DNA of 64,000 bases from Cercospora beticola. Taxonomy: Eukaryota; Ascomycota; Dothideomycetes; Mycosphaerellales; Mycosphaerellaceae. Under the pieces are notes generated by a model, which ran no database searches, had not been told where the DNA came from, and saw only the letters and a list, made by a program, of their open reading frames with translations. Every line of letters starts with the position of its first letter. The stretch's first letter is position 1. The stretch covers positions 1,798,001 to 1,862,000 of the forward strand of contig NC_088942.1 in the NCBI RefSeq assembly GCF_033473495.1. Reading direction: 5' to 3'. This document shows positions 33,155 through 43,760 of the stretch, piece after piece. A program made the position numbers and the translations under genes.

Positions 33155-35368
33155 TCAAAACTCCAACCCCGCAAGTCCATTCCTCATATTCTCCACCGTT
33201 TTGACTCCCACACCCTTCAATTTCCCCAACTGTCCCAAATCCGTAACGCTATCCTCGAGATCACAGAGACAATTCACGATGGATTCTGCTTTTTTCGCTC
33301 CGACGCCTTTGAGGAGTTTGATGCGGCTGACATCTTTGGTGTTGATTATACTGAGGAGTTGTTTTGTTCGAGGGGTTTGGGAGAGGAGAGAGGTGGCGAG
33401 TTCGTCGTCGGAGTCGTCGTTTTCTGGTAAGGGGGAATGTTTGATTCCTTCGGCTGGTTCAGATTCTGCTGATGTGGATGGGGGGATTAGGGAGCGGGAG
33501 GTTGGTTTTGTGGAACGGGGGCGGGGTTTGGATTTTAGTCTGTAGGAGAAGGAGTCCTCGTCGGAGTCGTCATGTTTTTCGGCGACGTCTTCATGGTAGC
33601 TTTCGTCTTCTTCAACTTGGCGGCTTTGTCGAGTGATGGGTTCTGGGCTGAAGCGCTGGGCGTGCTTCTCGGCGAGCTTTGCGGCGATTTTATCTTGCAG
33701 CGCGGCTACTTTGCGCACTAGTTTCTGGTTGCCAGGGAAGTATGGCAGAGCAAGCTGGTACATTTTCAAAGCACTGGCATCCTCGCCTCGCACTTGATGC
33801 TGCTTGGCCATAAGCAAGTACTGGAGTCCTTCAGCTCGTTCTGTCTCTTGCCCCTCTACTCGCTTTTCGAGAGCGTCTAGTCTCTTCTGTACTTCATCTG
33901 AGATGGGATCCTGACTTGGCACAGCAGCTTGGTCTTTCCGTCCCGCGAGCGCTTCTGCAACCTTGCGCTCAATAAGCGCTTCGATGCTGTCACTAGTCAT
34001 TGCCGATTGTAATGCTCGCGAGGCACTGTTTGGTTTGATGGACTTAGACGGTCTGCTCAGAGCACCTATCGCCTCGCTACTAGCGACTCTTTTGGGCGAT
34101 TTGACTCCGGCAACAGCGGTCCTGGCCGAGGCAATATTTGGGAGATTGGTAGGTTTTGTCTTTGGAGGCTTGTCCGCAAAGACAGCGAATTGCTTGACAG
34201 GCTTTGGTACATTGGTCAGATCCTTGAGAGCGCTGTTCTGAGATAGTAGCTTCGGTCGCAATGGCTGTCTGTTCATCCCAGGGCCGGCAGCGGCGGATGG
34301 CTTCTCGTCCTTGGATTTGCCTTCGCGGAAGAATGGCTGATTCTCAATCTCATTGACCTCGATCTTTTTCGTTCGGTTGGCGAAATTGAGACTGCTGAGG
34401 GTGTCGAGATGGTAGCTCCTTACTGGCGCGAGGTTTAGAATCATGACTGTGAGACCGTTGTTCTGCCCAAGTGCTAAGATGCGCGTCATCTTGGACTCCC
34501 GATATGGTATACGCGACTTCTTCTGCGAGATGGCTTCAACGCATGACGCGAGCACGAACAAACTCTTGTTGATCGCTGAGCTCTCCACCAGACGCTCTTT
34601 GTTGTTGTCTGTCCGCCTGTTGTCCTCTGAACCTGCAAGATCTATACATGATGCCGTGCTCACTTGAAACTCTTCGCCTGTGAATTGGGTAACCTTAACG
34701 CAGAGGATGGCGTGCGATCGCGAAGAGTGTGCATTGAGCTTTGTGGCAGATGTTGACCGGTTGACGTTCGCCTCGTCGTATGCTTGCTCAAAGTCCTTTA
34801 AACTCGTGCATGGCCTTTCGGTGAGGCCCACGACAACGGCCTTTCCCTTGGAGGTGTCTCGAATGGGCAGGCCAGCTGGAGTGCGCTTCTCGGGAGGCTC
34901 AAACAGGTCGAAGACGCGATCATTGTAGATCTCGTAGTATGACATGGAGACCTCCACATGCGTGTTTCCTTCGCTATCCTTCTCGGTCTTTCGCGCTCGC
35001 CGGTATATGCTCGACAACAGTCGCGGTATTACTCCTCGGTCCGCCAAAGTCTTGCCTCCTCTCATGGTGTGTGTCTTGCCCGTCCCTGTGACTCCATACG
35101 CGAATAGTGTCACGTCGAACCCTTTGAAGAGATGCTTCACGGTGGGCGAGACTTCCTGCTCGAAGATTTCCTGCTGTGTAGCATTCTGGCCGTAGACGCT
35201 GCTGAACTCGAAGGTGTACAGCTCGGACTCCTTCTTGGGGTTGGGTATGCGCACGACCGTGTCGCGCTCGCCCGCTTGAGCTGGAGCTCTGGCGGCGTCG
35301 ACGATGACATCCTTCTCGATCTCGTCCTTCAGCAGCGGCCTGATGCGGGCCACGACGCGTACGGACAT
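33155..35368 (-). CDS. kinesin motor protein, kinesin-10 (Kid/KIF22-like)
   Basis: 737 residues from MSVRVVARIRPLL; the open frame is longer but opens with TTG. The motor domain is N-terminal with the P-loop GVTGTGKTHT (about 92-101), switch I NAHSSRSHA, switch II DLAGSE and the neck-proximal SSLNFANRTKKIEVNEIEN. A Ser/Pro/Lys-rich middle and a short helical segment follow. The C-terminus has a helix-hairpin-helix pair: VSRIKLLKGVGAKKAESIV and LGQLGKLKGVGVKTVENM, which binds DNA in the Kid/KIF22 family. That combination points to a chromokinesin that moves chromosome arms. No intron is needed. It converges with the condensin gene, another mitotic chromosome factor, though such adjacency may be chance. 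Confidence 0.94.
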   Translation of the reverse strand: MSVRVVARIRPLLKDEIEKDVIVDAARAPAQAGERDTVVRIPNPKKESELYTFEFSSVYGQNATQQEIFEQEVSPTVKHLFKGFDVTLFAYGVTGTGKTHTMRGGKTLADRGVIPRLLSSIYRRARKTEKDSEGNTHVEVSMSYYEIYNDRVFDLFEPPEKRTPAGLPIRDTSKGKAVVVGLTERPCTSLKDFEQAYDEANVNRSTSATKLNAHSSRSHAILCVKVTQFTGEEFQVSTASCIDLAGSEDNRRTDNNKERLVESSAINKSLFVLASCVEAISQKKSRIPYRESKMTRILALGQNNGLTVMILNLAPVRSYHLDTLSSLNFANRTKKIEVNEIENQPFFREGKSKDEKPSAAAGPGMNRQPLRPKLLSQNSALKDLTNVPKPVKQFAVFADKPPKTKPTNLPNIASARTAVAGVKSPKRVASSEAIGALSRPSKSIKPNSASRALQSAMTSDSIEALIERKVAEALAGRKDQAAVPSQDPISDEVQKRLDALEKRVEGQETERAEGLQYLLMAKQHQVRGEDASALKMYQLALPYFPGNQKLVRKVAALQDKIAAKLAEKHAQRFSPEPITRQSRQVEEDESYHEDVAEKHDDSDEDSFSYRLKSKPRPRSTKPTSRSLIPPSTSAESEPAEGIKHSPLPENDDSDDELATSLLSQTPRTKQLLSIINTKDVSRIKLLKGVGAKKAESIVNCLCDLEDSVTDLGQLGKLKGVGVKTVENMRNGLAGLEF

Positions 35369-35636
35369 GGCGCTGGGTGATGTTTGAGAAGTATGCCGGG
35401 CTAGGAGACGCGTGGAGGAGGAGTCGCCGGACACAGTTCGATCATGAAGGCGGTCAAGCCGTCTGGTCGAATGGAGTCCAAGCTTCCTGGTCAATGTGAT
35501 GCACGAAACACGTGAAGTTGGCCTCTCTCTCTCGCAGTGATCGGGCTTGTTAATTTCGGCACGCCGCTATTTACTGGCTGTCGACCGAGCAACCGTGCTC
35601 ATTCTACCCGATGCTCAATAATTGCTGACTGGCACT

Positions 35637-36002
35637 CTACTCCAACACTCTTCTTTTCTCGCACACTGTAGACACGTCTTCTACATCTCCTGAGACCGAT
35701 TCCCATGCAGCCGACATGTCCTGCGCGTACCGAAAGTCGTCTGCCAACGGACGGACTCCCCGTGTAGCCTCAGTAGGATCGGCGGCAGGCCAGCCAACCG
35801 GATCCCACGTTCCTCTGCCGAGAGCCAGATTGTGAGACTGCGCAACAGCAGCACTCAACCTCTCGACGCGCTCGATATACCACGACTTCGCACAGTCCAG
35901 AAAGCGGTCCTGCACGTCGCTGTCCGTCAAGTTCACGATGATGATGCCGACTGTGCAGCCAGCAATTGCAGCAGCGCGTAGACATCCACAACCATGTCGC
36001 AA
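35637..36002 (-). CDS. possible small protein gene, start unclear
   Basis: A frame of 121 codons with protein-like content: AAAIAGCTVGIIIVNLTDSDVQ, then DCAKSWYIERVERLSAAVAQSHN and RGTWDPVGW. It has a short hydrophobic N-terminal stretch and then an amphipathic helical part. The frame opens with TTG, and no in-frame ATG precedes the hydrophobic stretch before an upstream stop, so a 5' exon would be needed and I could not find a convincing one. I do not recognise the family. It lies between the kinesin and mucin start codons, and a shadow frame remains possible. Confidence 0.3.
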   Translation of the reverse strand: MRHGCGCLRAAAIAGCTVGIIIVNLTDSDVQDRFLDCAKSWYIERVERLSAAVAQSHNLALGRGTWDPVGWPAADPTEATRGVRPLADDFRYAQDMSAAWESVSGDVEDVSTVCEKRRVLE

Positions 36003-36145
36003 GTTCTCACTATTGTTCCTGTTTCGTCACCTTTCTCACTGCAACACGCGTTTGTTTCTATTGACGCTGAAGCTGGTCTTCGCGCAGATTAATCACTAAT
36101 ATTCTCGTCCATCATCTATCAAGACGAGCACCGCAGACTTCGCAG

Positions 36146-37384
36146 ATGCCCCAAAGAAACCATCTCATCCTTCTGCTCTTGAGCAGAATCACGACAAGCC
36201 ATGCGGATCTCCTCGCCCCGAGATATGCAAATACCTCAGGCAGTGTGCAGGCGACCATCACCACATTTCCACTGCCAGTCGTCGTCACTGCAGATCCAGG
36301 CATATCGACAGACACTTCCTCCGCGAGCACTTCGAATACTGCGGTAACGCATGGGGAAACACAGGCGACTTCAGATTCGGCATCAGCGACCACTGAACAA
36401 CCATCTGCTTCGTCCATCCACTTCAGCTATGTGCCAGGAAGTGTATCGAACACGCCGTCGATTACTGGCTCTTCTTCGAGCGTGACAATTTCGAGCAACG
36501 AGCCAACCATCACGTCCAGTGCACCCGCGAGCGCTGAGTCAGGCGCATCCTCAATAGCCTCGTTGTCGTTCAGTTACGTCCCAGCCAACTCAAGTCAGAG
36601 CTCAGTACGGACATCAAGCACATCTTTATCAAGCTCTACGAGCTCAGCGGTGCCTATGCCACGCAGTACGACTTTCCTGACACTCTACACCACCATATAT
36701 CGAAGCGCCAAAAGCGGGGAGGCGGCGACTGCAGGAGATCAGCCTTCAGAGAGCACTGCAACCAATGGCGTGGTTTCCGATATAGGAAAGGATACCACGA
36801 CTACCACGACGATCTTTACCACTATATATGCTCCGGCAAGTGGAGGCCAGAGCTCGCTGCCAGGAAGTGCATCCACGATTGCAGTACCAAGTCTTGGCAC
36901 TGAATCGTCACTAGCGCCAGTAGAGAGTCAACCTCCTGCCACGTCTCACGCCCCACCGGCTTCACCGACCAGTACCAGTACAACATCGGAGAAGTCCGGT
37001 TCCAGTTCGGAGCAGATTCCATCGACTATAGCGTTCTCATACGTTCCTGGATCAACTTTCGTTACCAGCACGAAATCACATACGAACAGCCCTAGCACTG
37101 TAGACATTTCAACCATACAATTCTCCTACGTCCCGGGACCAGCTTCTCCTTCGGCTCCTTCAGGCTCAAACCCACCCGAAAGTCCGCCTCCTTATATGGG
37201 AACATTAGCATCCTCTAGTACAGCGGAGCCATCGTCGTCGACCACTCCTTCAAAACCAGGCGGGATAACGATCATTCCCGTCGATCCAAACGCCACAACC
37301 ATCACGATTACCAAAACAGACCCAGGGGCAACCCAGACCGTAACAGAAACAGTAGCAGAGAGGACAGTAACTGTGACCGCTTGA
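36146..37384 (+). CDS. secreted Ser/Thr-rich mucin-like protein with FSYVPG repeats
   Basis: 412 residues, one exon, starting MPQRNHLILLLLSRITTSHA, which looks like a signal peptide. The mature part is dominated by Ser, Thr, Ala and Pro, as in heavily O-mannosylated wall or extracellular proteins. Four spaced copies of a short motif stand out: SIHFSYVPGS, SLSFSYVPAN, TIAFSYVPGS and TIQFSYVPGP. Two copies of another motif, FLTLYTTIYRSA and TTTTTIFTTIYAPA, lie between them. The C-terminus (TITITKTDPGATQTVTETV) resembles Thr/Val-rich tails of wall proteins but has no hydrophobic GPI signal, so the protein is probably secreted or bound non-covalently. I do not know a named family. Confidence 0.75.
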   Translation: MPQRNHLILLLLSRITTSHADLLAPRYANTSGSVQATITTFPLPVVVTADPGISTDTSSASTSNTAVTHGETQATSDSASATTEQPSASSIHFSYVPGSVSNTPSITGSSSSVTISSNEPTITSSAPASAESGASSIASLSFSYVPANSSQSSVRTSSTSLSSSTSSAVPMPRSTTFLTLYTTIYRSAKSGEAATAGDQPSESTATNGVVSDIGKDTTTTTTIFTTIYAPASGGQSSLPGSASTIAVPSLGTESSLAPVESQPPATSHAPPASPTSTSTTSEKSGSSSEQIPSTIAFSYVPGSTFVTSTKSHTNSPSTVDISTIQFSYVPGPASPSAPSGSNPPESPPPYMGTLASSSTAEPSSSTTPSKPGGITIIPVDPNATTITITKTDPGATQTVTETVAERTVTVTA

Positions 37385-37823
37385 ATCATGGTGCTGGAAC
37401 ATCGTGGCAGCGCAGAAAGCTCAAGATTCTGTAGATATACCGCTTGCAATAAGACTGATAACAATTGTGCACATGCTTCTTTAGGTTTGGTTGCATGTCT
37501 TTGCCTTTGACACTGTCGACTGACGCGTGCCCCTCACTCTTCATGCACTAGCCTGACTGAGCTTTTGAAGTGTAAGGTCCACATCATTCCGGCGAAAAGA
37601 TCAAACTGCCGATGGCATATGACGATCATGAGGTTGAGACTGGAGGCGACTGACGATCAAGCGTCGAAGAATAGAAAATGTCAACCAAAACTTCACCACT
37701 CCCCGTGACATATTGATGCGATTTCGGAGTCGCAGGACCCGAATCAAACAAAGAATTCGAAAAACGAAAATCATTCCTCAGCCATGAAGCCTGAAAATTC
37801 CAGCGCCATGATATGGATAAAAT
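37385..37823. other. convergent 3' regions
   Basis: 439 bp between the mucin-like gene (+) and the LOG gene (-). Nothing recognisable beyond AT-leaning 3' UTR-like sequence. Confidence 0.5.
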
Positions 37824-38770
37824 CTATTCCTCCTCCTTCTCCCAATCCAATTCCAATCTCCCCACAGCTTTCTTATAATTCGCCAATTTCGCCATAACCT
37901 CTTCAGCCGTCGTCGCCTCCGCCATAATCGTAGCATTCCCTTCCGCAACAAAACCCGACCCCACAGCTTTCTTTACCCATTGTAATAACCCATCCCAATA
38001 CCCATCAACATTATACACCACGACGGGTTTGTCGTGAATTCCGAGTTGGTTCCATGTTGCGATCTAGACAGATCACATCAAAAGTCAGCAAAAATCTCAC
38101 ACACGAACTTCGTTTCCAACCAAATCAATCATTTCAAGAATGACTGGATAGGTAGGTAGTTTTGGTAAGTACTCACCTCCATCAACTCCTCCAAAGTCCC
38201 ATACCCCCCACTAATAGCCACAAACCCACTTCCTTTCCCTCCAGCCAAAACTTCCTCGACCATTTTCTTCTTCCGTGTATGCATATCCGGTACAATTGTC
38301 GTTTTCCCGAATTTTTCGTCATCTTTTTGTTTTTGTTCCGACATGCCGTTTTCTTTGCAATCTTCTTCGTTGGTGTATTTTCGTTCAAAGGCCATGAGAG
38401 CGTTGGGGATTATGCCGTGGGCGGAGGAGGGACCGGAGAGGGTTACGAGGTGGGAGGCGACTTCGCCCACTGTGGAGAAACAAAGAGGAGTTAGTTGGAG
38501 GGGCGGGGATTTTTGGAATTTTTGGGGGATTGGGACGCACTGAGGCCGGATGTTCCGCCGCCGAAGATGAGTTTTGCGCCATTCTTATGGAGGGATTGGG
38601 CGAGGGAGCGGGCGGCTTCGAGATGGGAGGGATCTTTGCCTGCTGAGGTGCCGCAGCTGGGAGGTGGTGTTAGAGGGGGTTTTGATTGTTGGAAGATCTG
38701 AAGTTGAGACATAGTCTTACAATACGCATACGACTGGAGGTTTGTTGTTCTCTTCTTCGATAGAACCCAT
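37824..38770 (-). CDS. LOG family phosphoribohydrolase (cytokinin-activating type)
   Basis: Four exons (38721-38770, 38541-38656, 38177-38469, 37824-38063) join in phase to 232 residues beginning MGSIEEENNKPPVVCVFCGTSAGKDPSHLEAA. LOG enzymes cleave cytokinin riboside 5'-monophosphates to free cytokinin bases and ribose 5-phosphate. Key blocks are CVFCGTSAGKDP, LIFGGGTSGLMG, MHTRKKKM and SGGYGTLEELME; the textbook motif PGGxGTxxE has Ser in place of Pro, a variant I believe common in ascomycetes. A Lys/Glu-rich insertion (CKENGMSEQKQKDDEKFGK) lengthens the middle. The intron between LEELME and IATWNQLGIHD is unusually long for this window (113 nt). In plant-associated fungi LOG genes can affect host hormone balance; that role here is inference. 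Confidence 0.92.
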
Positions 38771-39908
38771 GATGGCGACGACGGGGATGAGGGTGACGAT
38801 GTTGGCTTCTGGTCAATATTCACCACTTTGTGAGCAAGGTCAATGAAGAAAATCCAAGAGGAAAAAGAAGAGGAAAAAGAAGAAGCAGAAAGAGTTCCCA
38901 GAATTTCTCCAAACAACAGAGAAACTCTCACAACAAGTGCGAATGTTAACAGTTTTGGCCCTGCTGAACCTCAGCCCTTACAGTAACCTGAACCATAAAG
39001 CTTCCGATCGTTCACCAGAAAGAAACTCAACGAGCGAACCACATGCCAACACGTTCTTTTTCTCCCTAGTTCAGACATTGCAGCATCCAGAACCAAACAA
39101 GCGGTAAAGGGAAACCATAAGCAACAACGCGTCACACGCAAGCCAATGAAACGTAAAAAGCATATGCGAGTATGGTAGGTTTTGAGACGTTGTTGCGATT
39201 TGCATACGCGGATATGTAGATCACGACACGGCGGTGGCGCAAACAGCAAATCCGTCATACGCTCGCCCTGCGTTCTGGAAATGCCGTTTTGGGAAAGGGA
39301 GCTCCAGAGAGAAGTTTAAGCTGCTGAGGGTTTGTGCTAGGGCATAATTATGATATCACGAGTTCCACTTGAGTTTTGTCGTTGTGGACAGCGCATACGC
39401 GGGGCAGGCGTGATTCTCCGAGAGGAGAGAAGGGAGGTAGGTGTATTGCAGTGTGAAGGGGTTGTGGTGTCGTGGAAGATGTAATTTTGTCCAGCGGGAA
39501 AACAATGATGTCGCGGAGGTCGTGGAGGTGGTCTCATTTGGCGGAGGCATTTGGCAGTGTGGAGTTGCGGAGAAAGAAGGTGGAGCATGTGTGGCCGGCC
39601 GCCGACGGCGTTGAACATCACTTTCGGCTTTCTTTTCGAGTTCTGCTGGTGAGCCGCTAACTAGAGAGCACGTAGATGGCTTGTCGATGCGACAGGACGT
39701 GTTATGGCGATCTTTCTGGGCAACGTCCACAAGCGTAAAGAGCAGTCTACACATTTCTTCGGTCTCTTTCTGGGCGGAAAGATTTGCTTTGCTCCCTTCC
39801 ATTGACCAAAGTCTTCGAGACAGTTGCCTTGGTGTCTTCGCAATCTGCATGCATGATATTCAGCCCACCCTCAGCCAGTGCTACGGTTCCCTTGAGTTAC
39901 CGATTGCC
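38771..39908. promoter_or_regulatory. divergent promoter region, LOG gene and MFS gene
   Basis: About 1.1 kb between two divergent start codons. Frames at 38971-39258 and 39356-39850 (both minus) have no domain. The MFS frame stays open upstream to 39681 with another ATG at 39849, so a longer N-terminus is possible. Confidence 0.4.
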
Positions 39909-41354
39909 ATGACAGCGCAGACGTTGTCGAGAGATTTGAAGGATGACCGAGCCAATGAGGATGAAAACTCGCACGAGAATAAGTCCTTGTCAGAGAAGAG
40001 CGACAACGCAGAAGACAGCCGACCAAATCATGGATCCTTCGATGAAGAGCAGGGCTCCAGTCACCACAACGAAAGTGCTCAAGACCCTTCAGTATCCAAA
40101 GACGATGAAGGGAACGTCTATCCCGAAGGTGGGCTTCAAGCCTGGCTTGTCGTTGCCGGTGGTTTCTTCGGAATGATGGCTGCGTTCGGCTACATGAACA
40201 CTGTAGGAACATATCAGGCGTACCTCGCTACGAACCAACTAGCCTCGTACTCCGAATCTTCCATCAGCTGGATCTTCTCGGTCTACATCTTTCTCGCTTT
40301 CGGCGCTGGTGTTCAAGTCGGTCCGATCTTCGACAAACATGGCCCCTTCTGGTTGACAGTTGCCGGAGCTGTATGTCTGCTGCTGAGCGTTTTCTTGCTT
40401 GGGGTGTGCACACAGTATTGGCATTTCATGATCGTGTTTGGTATCCTGGGAGGTCTTGGCAATGCGTTCATTTTCACGCCTGCGGTGTCTTCCGTTGGGC
40501 ATTGGTTCTACAAGGGAAGAGGAAATGCAACTGGTATTGCGACTTGTGGTGGTGCGCTTGGAGGTGTCATCTTTCCGCTCATGTTGCAAGAACTGTTTCC
40601 CAAGGTTGGATGGGCTTGGGCAACCAGGATACAGGGTTTCATTTTTGTGCTTCTGTTGGCAATCGCGGTTCTGTTGACTCGTTCGAGACTGCCGCCGAGA
40701 AAAGGAGGAAGTGCGCTGCCTGATGTGAGGGTGTTCGCTGATCCGGCATTTGCCTTGGTCACGGCTGGCTCTTTCTTCTTGGAATTGTCGCTTTTCATTC
40801 CGATCGCGTACATCACATCTTACGCATTGGAGACCGATGGAGCCATTTCGGAAACTTTTGCGTACCAGCTTTTGGCCATTTTCAACGCAGGCTCTTTCCT
40901 CGGACGATGGGCGCCTGGCTACATCGCGGACAAGCTTGGCCGATACAACACTCAAGTTTCTGCAGTCTTCCTCTGCGCTGCCTCAGCTCTTGGACTATGG
41001 CTTCCAGCTACGGTCCTGGCCAAGGAAGCGGCATCGACGACCATTCTTGGCCTCACTGTTGCTTTTGCGGCATTGATGGGCTTCGCATCCGGTAGCAATA
41101 TTTCACTGACGCCGGTCTGCGTAGGCATGCTATGTCCGACGAAGGAGTATGGTCGCTATGTGGCCACGACGTACACCGTGGTCTCAATTGGCTGCTTGAT
41201 TGGCTTGCCAATAGCAGGTGCTATTTTATCAGCAACTGGTGGCTCATACTGGGGAGTGGCCTTATTCACTGGTCTGGGTTACATCTGTGGCCTCGCCTGT
41301 TTCGCGACTGTCAGAGTCATGAAAGCTGGTTGGAAGCTCAACGTCCTGTACTAG
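39909..41354 (+). CDS. MFS transporter, monocarboxylate-permease type
   Basis: 481 residues from [10 protein letters not shown] (an alternative ATG lies at 39849). An acidic, disordered N-terminus of about 75 residues is followed by [17 protein letters not shown], the entry signature of fungal monocarboxylate-porter-like MFS proteins. About 12 membrane helices follow, with GPIFDKHGP in the first loop, [18 protein letters not shown] in the first half and [16 protein letters not shown] in the second. Substrates of this group in fungi include short carboxylates, and some members sit in secondary-metabolite clusters; the substrate here is unknown. The stop codon TAG lies inside a 14-bp repeat that flanks the RIP island (41349-41362), so the insertion left the coding frame intact but replaced its 3' UTR. 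Confidence 0.93.
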   Translation: MTAQTLSRDLKDDRANEDENSHENKSLSEKSDNAEDSRPNHGSFDEEQGSSHHNESAQDPSVSKDDEGNVYPEGGLQAWLVVAGGFFGMMAAFGYMNTVGTYQAYLATNQLASYSESSISWIFSVYIFLAFGAGVQVGPIFDKHGPFWLTVAGAVCLLLSVFLLGVCTQYWHFMIVFGILGGLGNAFIFTPAVSSVGHWFYKGRGNATGIATCGGALGGVIFPLMLQELFPKVGWAWATRIQGFIFVLLLAIAVLLTRSRLPPRKGGSALPDVRVFADPAFALVTAGSFFLELSLFIPIAYITSYALETDGAISETFAYQLLAIFNAGSFLGRWAPGYIADKLGRYNTQVSAVFLCAASALGLWLPATVLAKEAASTTILGLTVAFAALMGFASGSNISLTPVCVGMLCPTKEYGRYVATTYTVVSIGCLIGLPIAGAILSATGGSYWGVALFTGLGYICGLACFATVRVMKAGWKLNVLY

Positions 41355-41362
41355 CTTGGTCC
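41349..41362. repeat. left copy of 14-bp direct repeat flanking the RIP island
   Basis: TACTAGCTTGGTCC, identical to 48531-48544. It overlaps the last two codons of the MFS gene. The position at both borders of the island makes it a likely target-site duplication of the outer element. Confidence 0.75.
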
Positions 41363-41999
41363 GCCTGCGAAGTCCTATTATACACCTCTACGCGGTCGCA
41401 GGTAGAAACAGATAGCTTCGGCTATACTAGCAAAGTGTAGGGCGGCTAGACACCTATAGAGGCAGGAAGAAGGCGACAAAAAAAGTCTAGAATTTCGACC
41501 TAGAGAGATTAGAGAGCTCCTAAAAACACGAAGACGACGCTAGCGCGATATAACTACTATAAGATTCTAATACTCGACTACGGGACAGCCCTTCTAGGTA
41601 GTAAATACTACTATAGGTCTAGAGGCTAGAGTAGTAACTTAAGCTCTAAATAGGCTAAAAAGGAGGAACTAAGTATACCTAAGGGAAGGCTTTAATAAGA
41701 AAGAGTAAGAATAGCTAAAATAGAAGAAAGGAATAGTAGTACCTCTATAGATACTAGAATAATTAGCTACTAGGAGCCTTTTATCTAAATAGGAGACTCT
41801 AAAGTAGACTAGTCTCTCTATTCTAAAGCCTTCTAGAAACTTTAAGTCTAAAGGTAGAGTATCTAATATAAGCTATCTAACTCTATACTATACTTAGAGC
41901 TACCTATAAAGATACCTACTATTCTAGATATTCTATAAAAACTAGAATTTCTCTAGATATAGGTTATATAACTAAGTACTAAAGAAAGTTAAAATCTAA

Positions 42000-42004
42000 G
42001 TAGA
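42000..42004. repeat. target-site duplication of Copia element, left copy (GTAGA)
   Basis: GTAGA directly abuts the left LTR; the same five bases follow the right LTR at 48112-48116. Five base pairs is the usual duplication size for Ty1/Copia integrases. Confidence 0.9.
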
Positions 42005-42234
42005 TATTAAATTATATTCTCGTAGGCACTCGTCGGATAGGTATAATATAGTAGAAGTAGAGATAATAAGTAGGAACTAACCGAGTTAATTATATTAGTT
42101 AGTTATAGGTTATATCTTACTCCTAAGATAGGTATTAGCTAGGTTATATAACCTAGTATTATATAATCTATATTACCTAACTCTAATCCCTAAAGTATCT
42201 CTTAGAATATCTAACTAGACTATACTTTCTAATA
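42005..42234 (-). repeat. Copia 3' LTR (left)
   Basis: 230 bp, same length as the right LTR with no gaps. By eye the two differ at five positions, all transitions (C/T or G/A). In element orientation this is the downstream LTR. No clear polypurine tract survives next to it. Confidence 0.92.
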
Positions 42235-42929
42235 CTTCTACTTAGGCTAGATAGTCTTCTACTTATATTCCTATATTTAAATCTATCCCTAAATTATAAT
42301 AAGTTATTAGGTACTATAGTTATATAGTTAGAGCTATATACCTAATCTATCTTAGTTTAACTCTTTAGCCTAGTATTATATATCCTATAGTAACGTTATT
42401 ACTAGAGTATATACCTTTTGTTTCTTCCTTAGGCTTTTCCTTTTTAGACTATATATAGATTCCTAGATCCTAATTACTTATTATATATAGCAAGCTACTT
42501 CTTCTATAGTATAACTCCTAGGCTTAGTTTTATACGTCCTATAATATCTCTAATACTATAAGGTATATCTTTTATTAATTATCCTAAGGTCTAGAGTTTA
42601 ATCTATAGTTAGAGTATAAATCTTTTGCCTTTCTCTATATAAGCTAGAGTTGTCTTATAAACTCCTAAAACTATAGCCTATTCTTTAGTTTAGTTAGGCT
42701 ATTAGTAACTATCTCTTTTATTAGAATATATTCTACTATAACCTTCCTCTACTACTAGAGATATCTAATATAGTTATATATAATATTAATATATTTAGAT
42801 CTCTTATAGGTATATATATCCTTAATAAGAGTTAAAGCTACCTAATTGTCTCCTATAATTTATACTAGCTTTAGTTCTCTTACTATATTAGGATATACTT
42901 TTATAGTTAGTTAGAATAGGTATTCTCCT

Positions 42930-43160
42930 ACTAACTCTATATAGTCTATTTCTCTTAAGAGTACTACTAGGAACTAAGATTACTTTATATATATATTTAT
43001 AGCTATATACTTAGCTTCTATTATTAATATTATAATAGACTTTTGCTTCCTACTTATCTAAGAAACTAGAGCTCTATAAAGAAAGAAGATACTCCTAAGA
43101 ATTAAGACTCTATCTACTTTATCTATTATATAGTTAGAGTCTAAATATCCTATTAGGCTT
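42930..43160 (-). pseudogene. Copia RNase H remnant
   Basis: The minus strand translates, with stops, to fragments like IDKVDRVLILRSIFFL, SRKQKSIIIL and IEAKYIAI. They match the Copia RNase H pattern (a D..Y segment, a S-x-KQ-x segment, and the TEAEY motif, here degraded to IEAKY). Coordinates are approximate. Non-functional. Confidence 0.75.
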
Positions 43161-43439
43161 CCTCTATTTCTTCTAAATATTAGTTCTAAGTCTTAGGATA
43201 ACTTTAGGTATCTTACTAGTTTCTTTAGAGCTTATATATACCTCTTAGTTAGGTCTAAGATATATAAGCTTAATCTTCTAAGAAAGAAAGCAATATCTAG
43301 TCTTATTATAACTATAGGCTATATCTAGGTACTAGTTTAGCTTTAGTACTCTATCTTATTTCTTCTCTTATTATGTAAGCCTATTAGTTTTAGGCTATTA
43401 TAACTATCTATTAGTAAGAGAGTTAGGTTAGCTATCTCC

Positions 43440-43760
43440 TTAGTTATTCCTAGCTTTATAAAGTTCTTCTAGATAAAGTATTCTTAATTAAGCTTTAAAG
43501 TTCTAGCTTATCTATCTCTTATTAACTTTATTCTAAGAATTTTCTCTAGTTCTCTAAGATCTTTAATCTTAAATACTTTGCCTAGCTATTCCTTAAACTA
43601 AAGTATATCTTCTAGCTTTAGTACTATAATTAGAATATTATTTCTATAGGTTAGGATTAGAATATTCCTTTCCTAGTAAATAAGAAGATATAGGTCTACT
43701 TCTAATTATATAAACCTAATCTATTTTAACTTTAAGATATAGAGTTTGTTCTAGTCTCTT
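43440..43760 (-). pseudogene. Copia reverse transcriptase remnant
   Basis: The minus strand gives fragments such as LGKVFKIKDL, ELEKILRIKLIRDR and ARTLKLN, the segment just after the YVDD catalytic motif in Copia RT. The YVDD box itself is degraded beyond certain recognition (TYRNN-like). Multiple RIP stops interrupt it. Coordinates are approximate. Confidence 0.78.
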
